From positions 1 through 9,254 of the forward strand of contig CAMLEX010000150.1 of NCBI GenBank assembly GCA_946479055.1: 9,254 bases of DNA. The letters run 5' to 3'. The notes below the pieces were generated by a model. It was not told the DNA's origin. It saw only the letters and a program-made list of their open reading frames with translations, and made no database searches. This DNA is from an uncultured Bacteroidota bacterium (GTDB lineage Bacteria; Bacteroidota; Bacteroidia; Chitinophagales; Chitinophagaceae). Below, in pieces: positions 1-7,300 of this stretch; within the stretch, counting starts at the first letter, position 1; every line of letters starts with the position of its first letter. The position numbers and the translations under genes are program-made.

Positions 1-40
1 CCGCAGCAAATTTTAATTAACTTTACTACAAACAAATACT

Positions 41-235
41 ATGGAAGTAATTACAATCTTAAAGGATGAAACAAATAACAGACGACTAATGCAGATTGAC
101 CTCAATGAACTGGCAAAAGATAAAGAATTGCTTGAAGATATCTATGATATAATTGCAATTGAACTTCGCAAGGATGAGGAAACGATTCCGTGGGAAGATG
201 TTAAGAAACAGCTAAAGGCAGAGGGCAAACTTTAA
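41..235 (+). CDS. Antitoxin of a type II toxin-antitoxin pair (64 aa)
   Basis: Small acidic protein directly upstream of a RelE/ParE-type toxin, so it is read as the cognate antitoxin that would bind and neutralise it and probably repress the shared promoter. That role is inferred mainly from position and size. Residues 1-18 look like a short beta-type N-terminus, residues 20-45 are predicted helical and rich in Glu, Asp and Lys, and the C-terminus carries IPWEDVKKQL (49-58, Trp51). I recall such a Trp-containing tail from small antitoxins encoded next to RelE-like toxins, where it could lie on the toxin. I see no clear ribbon-helix-helix or helix-turn-helix motif. The ATG follows an A/T-rich leader (ACAAACAAATACT) without a Shine-Dalgarno sequence, as is usual in Bacteroidota. 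The stop is 2 nt before the toxin start, indicating one transcript and probable translational coupling. Confidence 0.72.
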   Translation: MEVITILKDETNNRRLMQIDLNELAKDKELLEDIYDIIAIELRKDEETIPWEDVKKQLKAEGKL

Positions 236-237
236 TT

Positions 238-492
238 ATGTATCAAATCACATTCAAAAAATCTGCACTGAAAGAGCTGTCTGATATATCCAAACCTTAC
301 AATCAGAATATTGCAATAGCTATTGACAAATTAGCCGAAAATCCAAGACCCGATGGTGTAAAAAAATTAAAAGGCGAAGAAAATGCATATCGCATCAGGA
401 TTGGTGATTATCGCGTTATTTACATCATTGAAGATGTTATTAAAATTGTAGAAATTCAGCGCATCCGTCATCGTAAAGATTCTTATAAATAA
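238..492 (+). CDS. RelE/ParE-family toxin (84 aa)
   Basis: Likely toxin of a type II toxin-antitoxin module. RelE members are ribosome-dependent mRNA endonucleases and ParE members poison gyrase; sequence alone does not separate the two here. The length is typical. Hallmarks are an N-terminal strand and helix (YQITFKKSALKEL, 2-14), the block NPRPDGVKKLKGEENAYRIR (35-54), the strand IGDYRVIYII (55-64) and the C-terminal RIRHRKDSYK (75-84). The basic residues Lys43, Lys45, Arg52, Arg54, Arg59, His78 and Arg79 lie where RelE-like proteins carry their RNA-binding and catalytic side chains. One oddity is Arg77: relatives usually read I-G-H-R-K-D at this point, and here it is I-R-H-R-K-D. The frame is intact, so the toxin is probably functional or only recently altered. 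It begins 2 nt after the antitoxin stop, so the two genes form an operon. Confidence 0.85.
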   Translation: MYQITFKKSALKELSDISKPYNQNIAIAIDKLAENPRPDGVKKLKGEENAYRIRIGDYRVIYIIEDVIKIVEIQRIRHRKDSYK

Positions 493-510
493 ATCGAAGT
501 TCACTTCGAT
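493..510. terminator. Perfect hairpin after the toxin stop; possible weak terminator
   Basis: The 8-nt arms ATCGAAGT and ACTTCGAT are perfectly complementary around a 2-nt centre, which folds as a 7-bp stem with a 4-nt loop. The hairpin starts at the base after the toxin stop. On the plus strand no U-run follows, so it would be a poor intrinsic terminator for the toxin operon. On the minus strand it is followed by TTATTTAT, which could end transcripts from the acyltransferase gene about 120 nt downstream of its stop. It could also be an mRNA-stabilising 3' hairpin or a remnant of a palindromic repeat. Confidence 0.35.
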
Positions 511-544
511 AATGCTCAATAGCGAACAGAAAGTTGAAGACTGC

Positions 545-606
545 GACCCTTCGCTTTGCTCTGGGCAGGCTACGCAGACGATGATCCTTCGTTTTACTCA
601 GGACAG
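545..606. repeat. Degenerate direct repeat, two 24-nt copies
   Basis: Copy 1 (545-568) and copy 2 (583-606) share 19 of 24 bases by eye, with the common pattern GAYCCTTCGYTTTRCTCWGG followed by RCAG. They lie in the 140-bp spacer between the toxin and the acyltransferase 3' end. The core CCTTCGYTTTRCTC resembles short intergenic repeats I recall scattered through Bacteroidota and other genomes. No protein is encoded here, and all frames are short. Confidence 0.5.
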
Positions 607-632
607 CACAACATTTGGCTAAATAAAAAATA

Positions 633-1556
633 CTATTCTGCTACACGTTCTTTTGAAGTTGGTGATGCCACATCATCCACCCAAAGTTTTTCATATTCAG
701 GTTTCCACGGATGTTTCCAACGTTTATGACTCCATAAATAAAGCTCGGGCTGAAGACGGATATTTTCTTCGAGGTGACGAACATATCTTCTGATCAATTC
801 TCCATCGGGTAATGATTTCGGATCATCAGCCAAAAGAAAATAATCAAAATGATAATGCCCTCTTTTGATGCGGGTAGTAGTCATCATCACCACGGGTATG
901 CCCTGGCCGCGGGCAAATTTTTCGGGACCTTTTACAAACCCGGCAGGTTTATTTAAAAAATTCAGCCAGTATGCATTGTCAGCAAATACAGGTCGCTGAT
1001 CAGCTCCGAGAGCAAGCAGGTATTGCTTTTTTCGCCAGGGAATGATAGCGCGGGCCATATCTGAACTTGGCAATAAAGGGTTACCCCACTTGCCTCTTAC
1101 ATATAGTACCAGCCTGTTCATGATCTTATTGCTCTGTGGCAAATAAACGGTTAAGAAAGTATACGGCTGGTTGATGCCTGTATGTATGGTCATTAATTCC
1201 CAATTAAAAAAATGCCCGAGGTTTACTTGTACGGATTTCCCGGTTGCATGCAGTTGATGAAAGACTTCAAAATTTGCAGTTGCCATTTTGTTGAGTGTTC
1301 GCTTACCTGCAGAAAGTATTTTAAGTGTTTCTGCCCAGTGATCAACAAAATTCCGATAGAACTTTTTTGCAATTTTTTTTCTTTCCTGTTCCGTTTTATC
1401 CGGAAATGCCTGCAATAAATTGGCCATCACTACTTCCTTGCGATACCCGAAAACCGAATACAATAAAAAAGCAATAACATCGGAAAGCAAATACAATACC
1501 CGCATCGGGAGTATAGAAAAAATGTACAATAATCCAAAAACAATATAATACATCAT
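633..1556 (-). CDS. Lysophospholipid/lipid A acyltransferase, LpxL/HtrB type (307 aa)
   Basis: Membrane-bound late acyltransferase of lipid A biosynthesis. It would move an acyl chain from acyl-ACP onto a lipid A precursor at the inner face of the cytoplasmic membrane. Evidence: a hydrophobic N-terminal anchor (residues 3-35), then the segment RKEVVMANLLQAFPDKT (39-55) that is usual after the anchor in this family. The catalytic HX4(D/E) dyad is His115 and Glu120 inside NLGHFFNWE (112-120). The conserved GADQRP block is at 184-189, and the C-terminal signature YLWSHKRWKH is at 273-282. The length matches the family (about 290-310). The start is one of two adjacent Met codons (1556 or 1553). 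The gene is transcribed away from the sulfatase across an 81-bp divergent spacer and appears monocistronic. Acyl specificity (LpxL versus LpxM-like, or an ornithine-lipid or other lysophospholipid acceptor) cannot be told from sequence. Confidence 0.9.
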   Translation of the reverse strand: MMYYIVFGLLYIFSILPMRVLYLLSDVIAFLLYSVFGYRKEVVMANLLQAFPDKTEQERKKIAKKFYRNFVDHWAETLKILSAGKRTLNKMATANFEVFHQLHATGKSVQVNLGHFFNWELMTIHTGINQPYTFLTVYLPQSNKIMNRLVLYVRGKWGNPLLPSSDMARAIIPWRKKQYLLALGADQRPVFADNAYWLNFLNKPAGFVKGPEKFARGQGIPVVMMTTTRIKRGHYHFDYFLLADDPKSLPDGELIRRYVRHLEENIRLQPELYLWSHKRWKHPWKPEYEKLWVDDVASPTSKERVAE

Positions 1557-1637
1557 TTATAAAATTCAGGCGCAAGATAATTCTTAAAGCAGTTACCGGT
1601 AAAAACATCATACCTTTCTTTAACAAAAAAAGCTGTT

Positions 1638-2948
1638 ATGCTTACCGGAAAAATCTTACTCCCTGTATTTCTCCTGCTTACCAGTCTTATTTCTGCTCAA
1701 ACAAGACCCAATATCATTTATATCATGGCCGATGACCTGGGTTATGCAGATCTGAGTTGCTATGGCCGCAAAGATTACGAGACGCCAAATCTTGATAAAC
1801 TGGCATCGCAGGGGATAAAGTTCACCAACGCTTATGCAGGTGCGCCGCTTTGTACGCCTACCCGAACATCATTTATGACAGGCCGCTATCCTGCCCGTAC
1901 ACCGGTGGGTCTTATCGAACCACTTACCGGTTCAAAACAAGACAGTGCGATCGGCTTAACGCCTGATTATACTTCCCTTCCTTCATTGCTTAAAAAAAGC
2001 GGATATGCTACTTTTCTTGTTGGCAAATGGCATTTAGGTTTTTTGCCTGCATTCAGTCCCAACAAAAATGGCTTTGATGAATTCTTTGGTTTACATGGTG
2101 GTGCCATTGACTATATTTCTCATACTGATCCATCCGGTGATAATGACTTTTATGAAAATAAAAGTCCTGTAATGAAAGATGGATATATGACAGATCTTTT
2201 AATGAAAAAAACCGTTGAAATTATTCAACAGGATCATAGGAAACCATTTTTTTTATGTGTCATGTTCAATGCCCCTCACTGGCCCTGGCAGGTTCCCGGT
2301 GATAGCATTTATCCACACACAGTTGAAAAATGGAGAATGGGCGGCTCACCGCAAGTATATGCCCGGATGATGAAGAGCATGGATGATGCTATCGGGGCAA
2401 TACTGAAAACACTGGATGAAAAAAAATTATCAAACAAAACGGTTGTAATTTTTACAAGCGATAATGGCGGCGAGAGATTTTCTGATATGGGAGAATTGAG
2501 CGGAAGAAAAGCTCTTTTAAGAGAAGGCGGAATAAAAGTACCTGCATTCATACGATGGCCGGGAAAGATCGCTGCCAATTCCTCTACTCAACAAGTTGCT
2601 ATCACTATGGATTGGACAGCTACAATACTTGCACTGGCCAACGCAAAACCTGATCCCAACTTTCCTTTAGATGGAATTGACCTGATGCCGGTTTGCAAGG
2701 GCGAAAAGAGTCTTGCTACAAGGACATTATACTGGCGGATGTTTCAGCGCAACCGGCAAAAAGCCATCCGTGATGGCAATTGGAAATATCTGAAAGATGA
2801 AAAAGGGGAATACTTGTTTGATCTTGTAACCGATGCAAGTGAGAAAAATGATTTAAAAGGAAAAGAAAAGAAAATATTTGAACAACTGAAACAGAAATAC
2901 AGTGAGTGGGAAAAAACTGTTTTAGAGCCGCTGCCTTTAGCAAATTAA
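1638..2948 (+). CDS. Secreted type I sulfatase, arylsulfatase-like (436 aa)
   Basis: Alkaline-phosphatase-fold sulfatase that hydrolyses sulfate esters, likely in the periplasm or outside the cell. Residues 1-20 are a signal peptide with a probable signal peptidase I cut in LISA|Q. Metal ligands Asp32-Asp33 lie in NIIYIMADDLGYADLS. The formylglycine motif is CTPTR (72-76) followed by TSFMTGRYPAR, so Cys72 would be converted to formylglycine, with Arg76 as support. Further active-site residues are Lys130 and His132 (GKWHLG), His214 (APHWPW), Asp275-Asn276 (FTSDNGG) and Lys291 in GRKALLREGG. All expected residues are present, so it should be active if matured. No maturase (FGE or radical-SAM type) is in the window, nor are SusC/SusD or glycoside hydrolase partners, so the substrate is undetermined; sulfated glycans or aryl sulfates are possible. 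Length is slightly short but in the family range. Convergent with the amidohydrolase 44 bp downstream. Confidence 0.93.
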   Translation: MLTGKILLPVFLLLTSLISAQTRPNIIYIMADDLGYADLSCYGRKDYETPNLDKLASQGIKFTNAYAGAPLCTPTRTSFMTGRYPARTPVGLIEPLTGSKQDSAIGLTPDYTSLPSLLKKSGYATFLVGKWHLGFLPAFSPNKNGFDEFFGLHGGAIDYISHTDPSGDNDFYENKSPVMKDGYMTDLLMKKTVEIIQQDHRKPFFLCVMFNAPHWPWQVPGDSIYPHTVEKWRMGGSPQVYARMMKSMDDAIGAILKTLDEKKLSNKTVVIFTSDNGGERFSDMGELSGRKALLREGGIKVPAFIRWPGKIAANSSTQQVAITMDWTATILALANAKPDPNFPLDGIDLMPVCKGEKSLATRTLYWRMFQRNRQKAIRDGNWKYLKDEKGEYLFDLVTDASEKNDLKGKEKKIFEQLKQKYSEWEKTVLEPLPLAN

Positions 2949-2992
2949 TTTTCCCATATTGCTACTTCTTCTTTTACGTCGTTTGGCTACTC

Positions 2993-4102
2993 CTAATCCG
3001 GAAACAAGGTCTTATCAATGTTAGGAATAATGCGCAACGCATTTTTATAATAGATTTTTTTCAAAATCGCATCCGGCAATCCCATACCATACATGGCCCA
3101 GAACGCATGATACTTTTTATGATAAGGAAAATATTCATCTTCAGATTCCAGCACACGGAAATACGTAGCATACTCTTCGGGAACCCAACTGTCCTTACCA
3201 AACAATATCCTGTCCTGGTATTTGGTAAAAAATTGTTTGGCCATTCTAGGTTGACGTCCCAGCTCTGCTATCACAGCGCCGAATTCAACAACCACATTCG
3301 GCATTTCATCCAATAACTTTCCAAGCTTTGCAAGATCGTTTGGATACCATCCAAAATGAGCGGCTATAAAAGTTGTGTTAGGATGTTTTTTAAATAAGCG
3401 GTGTTGTTCTTCAATCAATGTTTCCCAGGAAGCCGGGTGCGCATCATCTTTTTTACGGTTAGGATGCGTAGCCAATTCCAGCCAGCGTTCATTGTTTTCA
3501 TCCATCGGATCCCAGAATGGTTTGGGATCGGCGGTATGGATCAACACGGGGATTTTTAATTCTCCTGCTTTTTTCCAGACAGCATCAAGTCTTGCATCAT
3601 CAACAGTAACTCTTTTACCGCTAATATCGTTGACTGAGAAACCAAGGCTTTTATAAATCTTTAACCCATTGGCCCCATTTTTTACATCTTCTTCCAGTTG
3701 CTGAGCCGCTTTTTCACCCCAGCCTTCTTCTCCTACTCTTTTAAAATCAACATTGGCGAATACAATAAACCGCTTGGGAAAATTCTGTTTGATATTAGCA
3801 ACTGATTTTTTTATCCGCTCCCCGCTTTCGCCGCTAAGGTTCACCATTACTTTCATATTCAGCTTATCCATATCGCTGATCAATGTACCAAGGTCCATAT
3901 CCGGCATACCGAATTGATGATTGTGTACATCAATAAAAGGAAATTTCGCTTTTGCCAGTTTATGCTCCGGCACAACTAAAGTGGATGGTGGATTATACTT
4001 TTCAAAATCCATTTTCTCATTTGAACCGTTTGCCACATTTGTTTGGGCGCATGCATTAAAAGCGGTTCCGATAAAAAGAAAAAAGAAATACTTTTTCATC
4101 AT
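2993..4102 (-). CDS. Exported amidohydrolase, Amidohydro_2-like TIM barrel (369 aa)
   Basis: Metal-dependent hydrolase or decarboxylase of the amidohydrolase superfamily; the substrate is unknown. Numbering is from the Met at 4102. Candidate metal and catalytic residues are His60 and His62 (FIDVHNHQFG), Lys148 (GLKIYKS), His189 (LIHTADP), His249 (AAHFGW) and Asp304 (LFGKDSW). The protein ends with KIYYKNALRIIPNID, a typical closing helix of this family. The start at 4102 (or 4099, the next Met) is preferred over the upstream ATG at 4141, because it places MMKKYFFFLFIGTAFNACAQ as a signal peptide at the true N-terminus. Cleavage may be lipoprotein-type before Cys18 (FNAC is an imperfect lipobox) or signal peptidase I-type after ACA. 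The protein therefore probably acts in the periplasm or on a membrane. It is divergent from the T9SS cargo gene and convergent with the sulfatase, with no operon partner. Confidence 0.85.
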   Translation of the reverse strand: MMKKYFFFLFIGTAFNACAQTNVANGSNEKMDFEKYNPPSTLVVPEHKLAKAKFPFIDVHNHQFGMPDMDLGTLISDMDKLNMKVMVNLSGESGERIKKSVANIKQNFPKRFIVFANVDFKRVGEEGWGEKAAQQLEEDVKNGANGLKIYKSLGFSVNDISGKRVTVDDARLDAVWKKAGELKIPVLIHTADPKPFWDPMDENNERWLELATHPNRKKDDAHPASWETLIEEQHRLFKKHPNTTFIAAHFGWYPNDLAKLGKLLDEMPNVVVEFGAVIAELGRQPRMAKQFFTKYQDRILFGKDSWVPEEYATYFRVLESEDEYFPYHKKYHAFWAMYGMGLPDAILKKIYYKNALRIIPNIDKTLFPD

Positions 4103-4159
4103 ACTTATTTGTATTGGATGTTCAAGATAACGGAAATGCAAGTAAATCGTTCACCGGTT

Positions 4160-4204
4160 ATCAAAATTTTACCTGATCATTCATTTGATTAGAAAAATTT
4201 TGAT
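4160..4204. promoter_or_regulatory. 11-bp inverted repeat in the divergent promoter region
   Basis: ATCAAAATTTT (4160-4170) and its exact reverse complement AAAATTTTGAT (4194-4204) flank a 23-nt spacer. Arm starts are 34 bp apart, about three helical turns. It sits between the divergent amidohydrolase and T9SS cargo genes and could be an operator or an AT-rich DNA-bending site. Each arm contains AAAATTTT, which is self-complementary, so chance is a real alternative in AT-rich DNA. Confidence 0.35.
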
Positions 4205-4209
4205 CTCTT

Positions 4210-4242
4210 TCACAATTCATGAACTGTTTATCTCAATTCATG
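4210..4242 (+). promoter_or_regulatory. 12-nt direct repeat, 21-bp period, upstream of the T9SS cargo gene
   Basis: TCACAATTCATG (4210-4221) and TCTCAATTCATG (4231-4242) match at 11 of 12 bases and are 21 bp apart, two helical turns. This suits a tandem binding site on one DNA face. The site is 81 bp upstream of the cargo-gene ATG. No convincing Bacteroidota promoter (TTG with TAnnTTTG) was seen; the nearest is CATTTTTG at 4276-4283, without a good upstream TTG. Confidence 0.3.
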
Positions 4243-4322
4243 TATTCCCGGCTGTAATGGTTAATGTCCGCATTGCATTTTTGCGCACCTAAATCATTAA
4301 TCATTATTCCTTAATCAACTTT

Positions 4323-7300
4323 ATGCAAAAGATCTTTACTCTATGCGTTTTCATTTTTCAAAGCATCTTGCTTTTCGCAGGCGCACCCACTGTACCTTCC
4401 AGCAGTTTTGTTTTCAGCAGTATTGACGGAAATAAATTCTCTGTGAAATTCACATCAGGCAATGGTTCTTCCCGTATTGTAGTGATGAAAGCCGGTAGTC
4501 CAATAACCGGATTGCCGGTTAACGGAACTGACTATTCATCCAACCTGAATTTCGGTACTCCTGCTACTGCTTTTATTTCGTCCGATCAGTTTGTTGTGTA
4601 CAAAGGATCATCCAATACTTTTACTGTTACCAATCTTTTACCGCATACTACTTATTATCTCAGCGTATTTGAATACAACAGTGCAGCCGGAACAGAATAC
4701 CTGATGACAGCCCTGACCGGCAATCAATCTACCGTTACCACGCCTGTTACACAAACGCATACAGTTACTTTTTCGAATATAACCGGCAATTCTGTAAAGC
4801 TGAACTGGATCAATGGCAATGGTGAAGGCAGACTGATATTGGCAAGAAAAGGCGCTCCTGTAAATACAACTCCGTCAGACCTAGTAGACTATAGTGCATC
4901 ATCAGATTTCGGATCCGGCAATGTTTTGAACGGAGATAATTATGTTGTTTATAAAAATATAGGCAATACCGTTACGATCAATAATCTGGAGCCCAATACA
5001 GTTTATCATTTTGCATTTTTTGAAAAGAATGGAAGCTCTTCACCCGTCTATCTTCGTCCCGCAGCTACTGCTAGTATGACTACCAATACAGGGCCTACCG
5101 TCGCTACACAGAGTTTTATTTTCAGCAGCCAGGAAGGAAACAGGTTTACGGTAAGTTGCTCAAGAGGGAATGGAAGTAAACGATTGTATATTGTTCGCAA
5201 AGGAGCCCCTGTTGCAGCCGTACCGGTGAATGGCGTTAGTTATACTGCCAATGCATCTTTTGGTTCAGGGTATGAAATTGCCCCGGGTGAATTTGTATTT
5301 AATAGTTCATCAGAAGTGGCAGTGATATTAACTAATCTTGATCCTGCAAGTACTTATCATTTTCGCTCTTTTGAATTTGATTCAGATATATCGGGCAACA
5401 CTTATTATCTTACCAGCAATCCAGCATCAGGCAGTTATAGTACAGCTTCTTCACCTGCGCCGGCCAGCAATATCACCTTCTCAAACGTTACCGGCAGTTC
5501 CATGCTTATTAAATATAATGCAGGTAGTGGCGGATACAGGATGGTGATCATTAAAGAAAGTTCAGCTGTTGATGCAGTGCCAGTAGACCTGATCCGTTAT
5601 ACCGGCAATGGAAATTTTGGCAGCGGTCAGCAAATAACGCCAGGCAATTTTGTAGTAAATGGTGGAGCTAATGGCACACAAATAAGTGTTCTCAATCTAC
5701 GGGCGGGATTTACCTATCATATAGCCGTATACGAATTCAGCGGTAACAACTATCCTGTTTACGCTGCAACAGCCGCTACTGCAAGTATCACAATGCCCGC
5801 TGAACCAACTACACCATCCATTTCTTTCAGTGCAAGTTCTATGGAAGGAAATTCATTCCGTCCATTCTGGAATAATGGCGATGGGACAAGAAGAATTGTA
5901 ATTGCAAGAAAAGGTGCTGCCGTAATAGCAACACCTTCTGATGGTACCAGCTACACTGCTAATGCAAATTTTGGACAAGGAACACAAATCAACAGCGGTC
6001 AGTATATCGTTTATGATGGTATCAATTCTAATTTTGAACTTAAGAATCTGGAACCTGGTTCTACTTATCATCTTGCCATTTTTGAATATAACCTTTCAGG
6101 GGTAACACCGGATTATTTAACATCCACATGGCTTACCGGAAATGCTACTACCGTTTCGGCTCCAACTCAACAATTAACTAATGTAACCACTACAGCCATA
6201 CAGACGACACAGGCAACATTTAATTTCGCTGCCGGCAATGGCAATGGCAGAATATTTATCATGCGGGAAGGTGCTGCGGTAAATACTGATCCTTCAGATC
6301 TTATTTCTTATAGCTACAGTAATATGTTTGGAATTGTAGAAATAGGAACGGGCAATTATATAATTCAGAAAACGACAGCCACTACTAATTTTACTGTAAC
6401 AGGCCTAACGGCAAATACACAATATCATGTTGCTGCCTATGAATATAATGGTTCTGCCGGACCTGTATTTACTCGTCCTGCATTTACAATGAATTTTACA
6501 ACGGCTGCGGGATCAGGAGTTGTAGCGCCAACCGTGCCTGCCTCAGCCCCTGTATTTAACAATGTGGAAGGAAATGGAATCACTTTCAATTGGAACGAAG
6601 GCAATGGATCAAACCGCATAGTAGTTGCAAGAGCAGGAGCTCCCGTTGCATTTCAACCTGCAAATGCTTCTGCTTATACAGCAAATGCTGCGTTTGGTAG
6701 TGGGACAGATGTTGGCAGCAGTGAGTATGTTGTTTATAATGGAAGCGCCGGGTCTTTTACACTCACAAATATTTTACCATCTACAACTTATCATTTCGCC
6801 GTATATGAGTATAATGGTACCGGAATCAATACCCGCTATCTTACCAGCAGCTATTTATCAGCCAATGCATCTACGCTTGCTGCACCCGTAACAGGAAGCA
6901 GCGATCTTATCAGTTCTTTCACTAACAATAGCATTATGTTGAACTGGCAGAATGGAAGTGGTACTAAACGAATGGTGGTAGTGAAAGAAGATGAAGTAGT
7001 TTCTTCACTCCCCGTTGATCTTAGTGTTTATCCGGCCAACGCAATTTTCGGTAGTGGTGCGCAGATCGGTACCGGCGAATATGTTGTATATGCAGGTGCA
7101 GGTAATTCTGTAACCGTTACAGGTTTAACCGCCAGCAAAACTTATCATTTCAGCATATTTGAATACAATGGAACTACAGGTCCTGTTTACAATACAACAC
7201 AACTGCTGAGAGGCAGTGCTACTACTTCTGTTGCTTTACCAGTTACCTGGTTATATTTTAAAGGCAGTGAGGAAAACAATTCGGTAAAACTGGAATGGGA

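Noticed and set aside
1396..1626. 76-codon minus-strand frame spanning the acyltransferase 5' end and the divergent spacer
   Set aside because: It overlaps the true acyltransferase start in a different frame. Its hydrophobic composition comes from the AT-rich DNA of the membrane-anchor region.
1557..1637. TACCTTTC near 1615 as a possible TAnnTTTG promoter box for the sulfatase
   Set aside because: It has one mismatch, no convincing upstream TTG, and lies too close to the start codon to be persuasive.
2949..2992. Convergent spacer between sulfatase and amidohydrolase checked for a bidirectional terminator
   Set aside because: Pyrimidine-rich, but no stable hairpin could be found by eye.
2906..3316. 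136-codon plus-strand frame overlapping the amidohydrolase 3' half
   Set aside because: Antisense shadow of a gene with clear catalytic motifs on the minus strand; no domain is recognisable.
4103..4141. Upstream in-frame ATG adding 13 residues to the amidohydrolase
   Set aside because: The added residues (MHFRYLEHPIQIS) precede an otherwise standard signal peptide; starting at the MMKK pair is more plausible.
4383..7235. Regularly spaced repeats considered as a CRISPR array
   Set aside because: The period is about 350 nt, the units are coding and strongly diverged at DNA level, and there are no short identical repeats with unique spacers.
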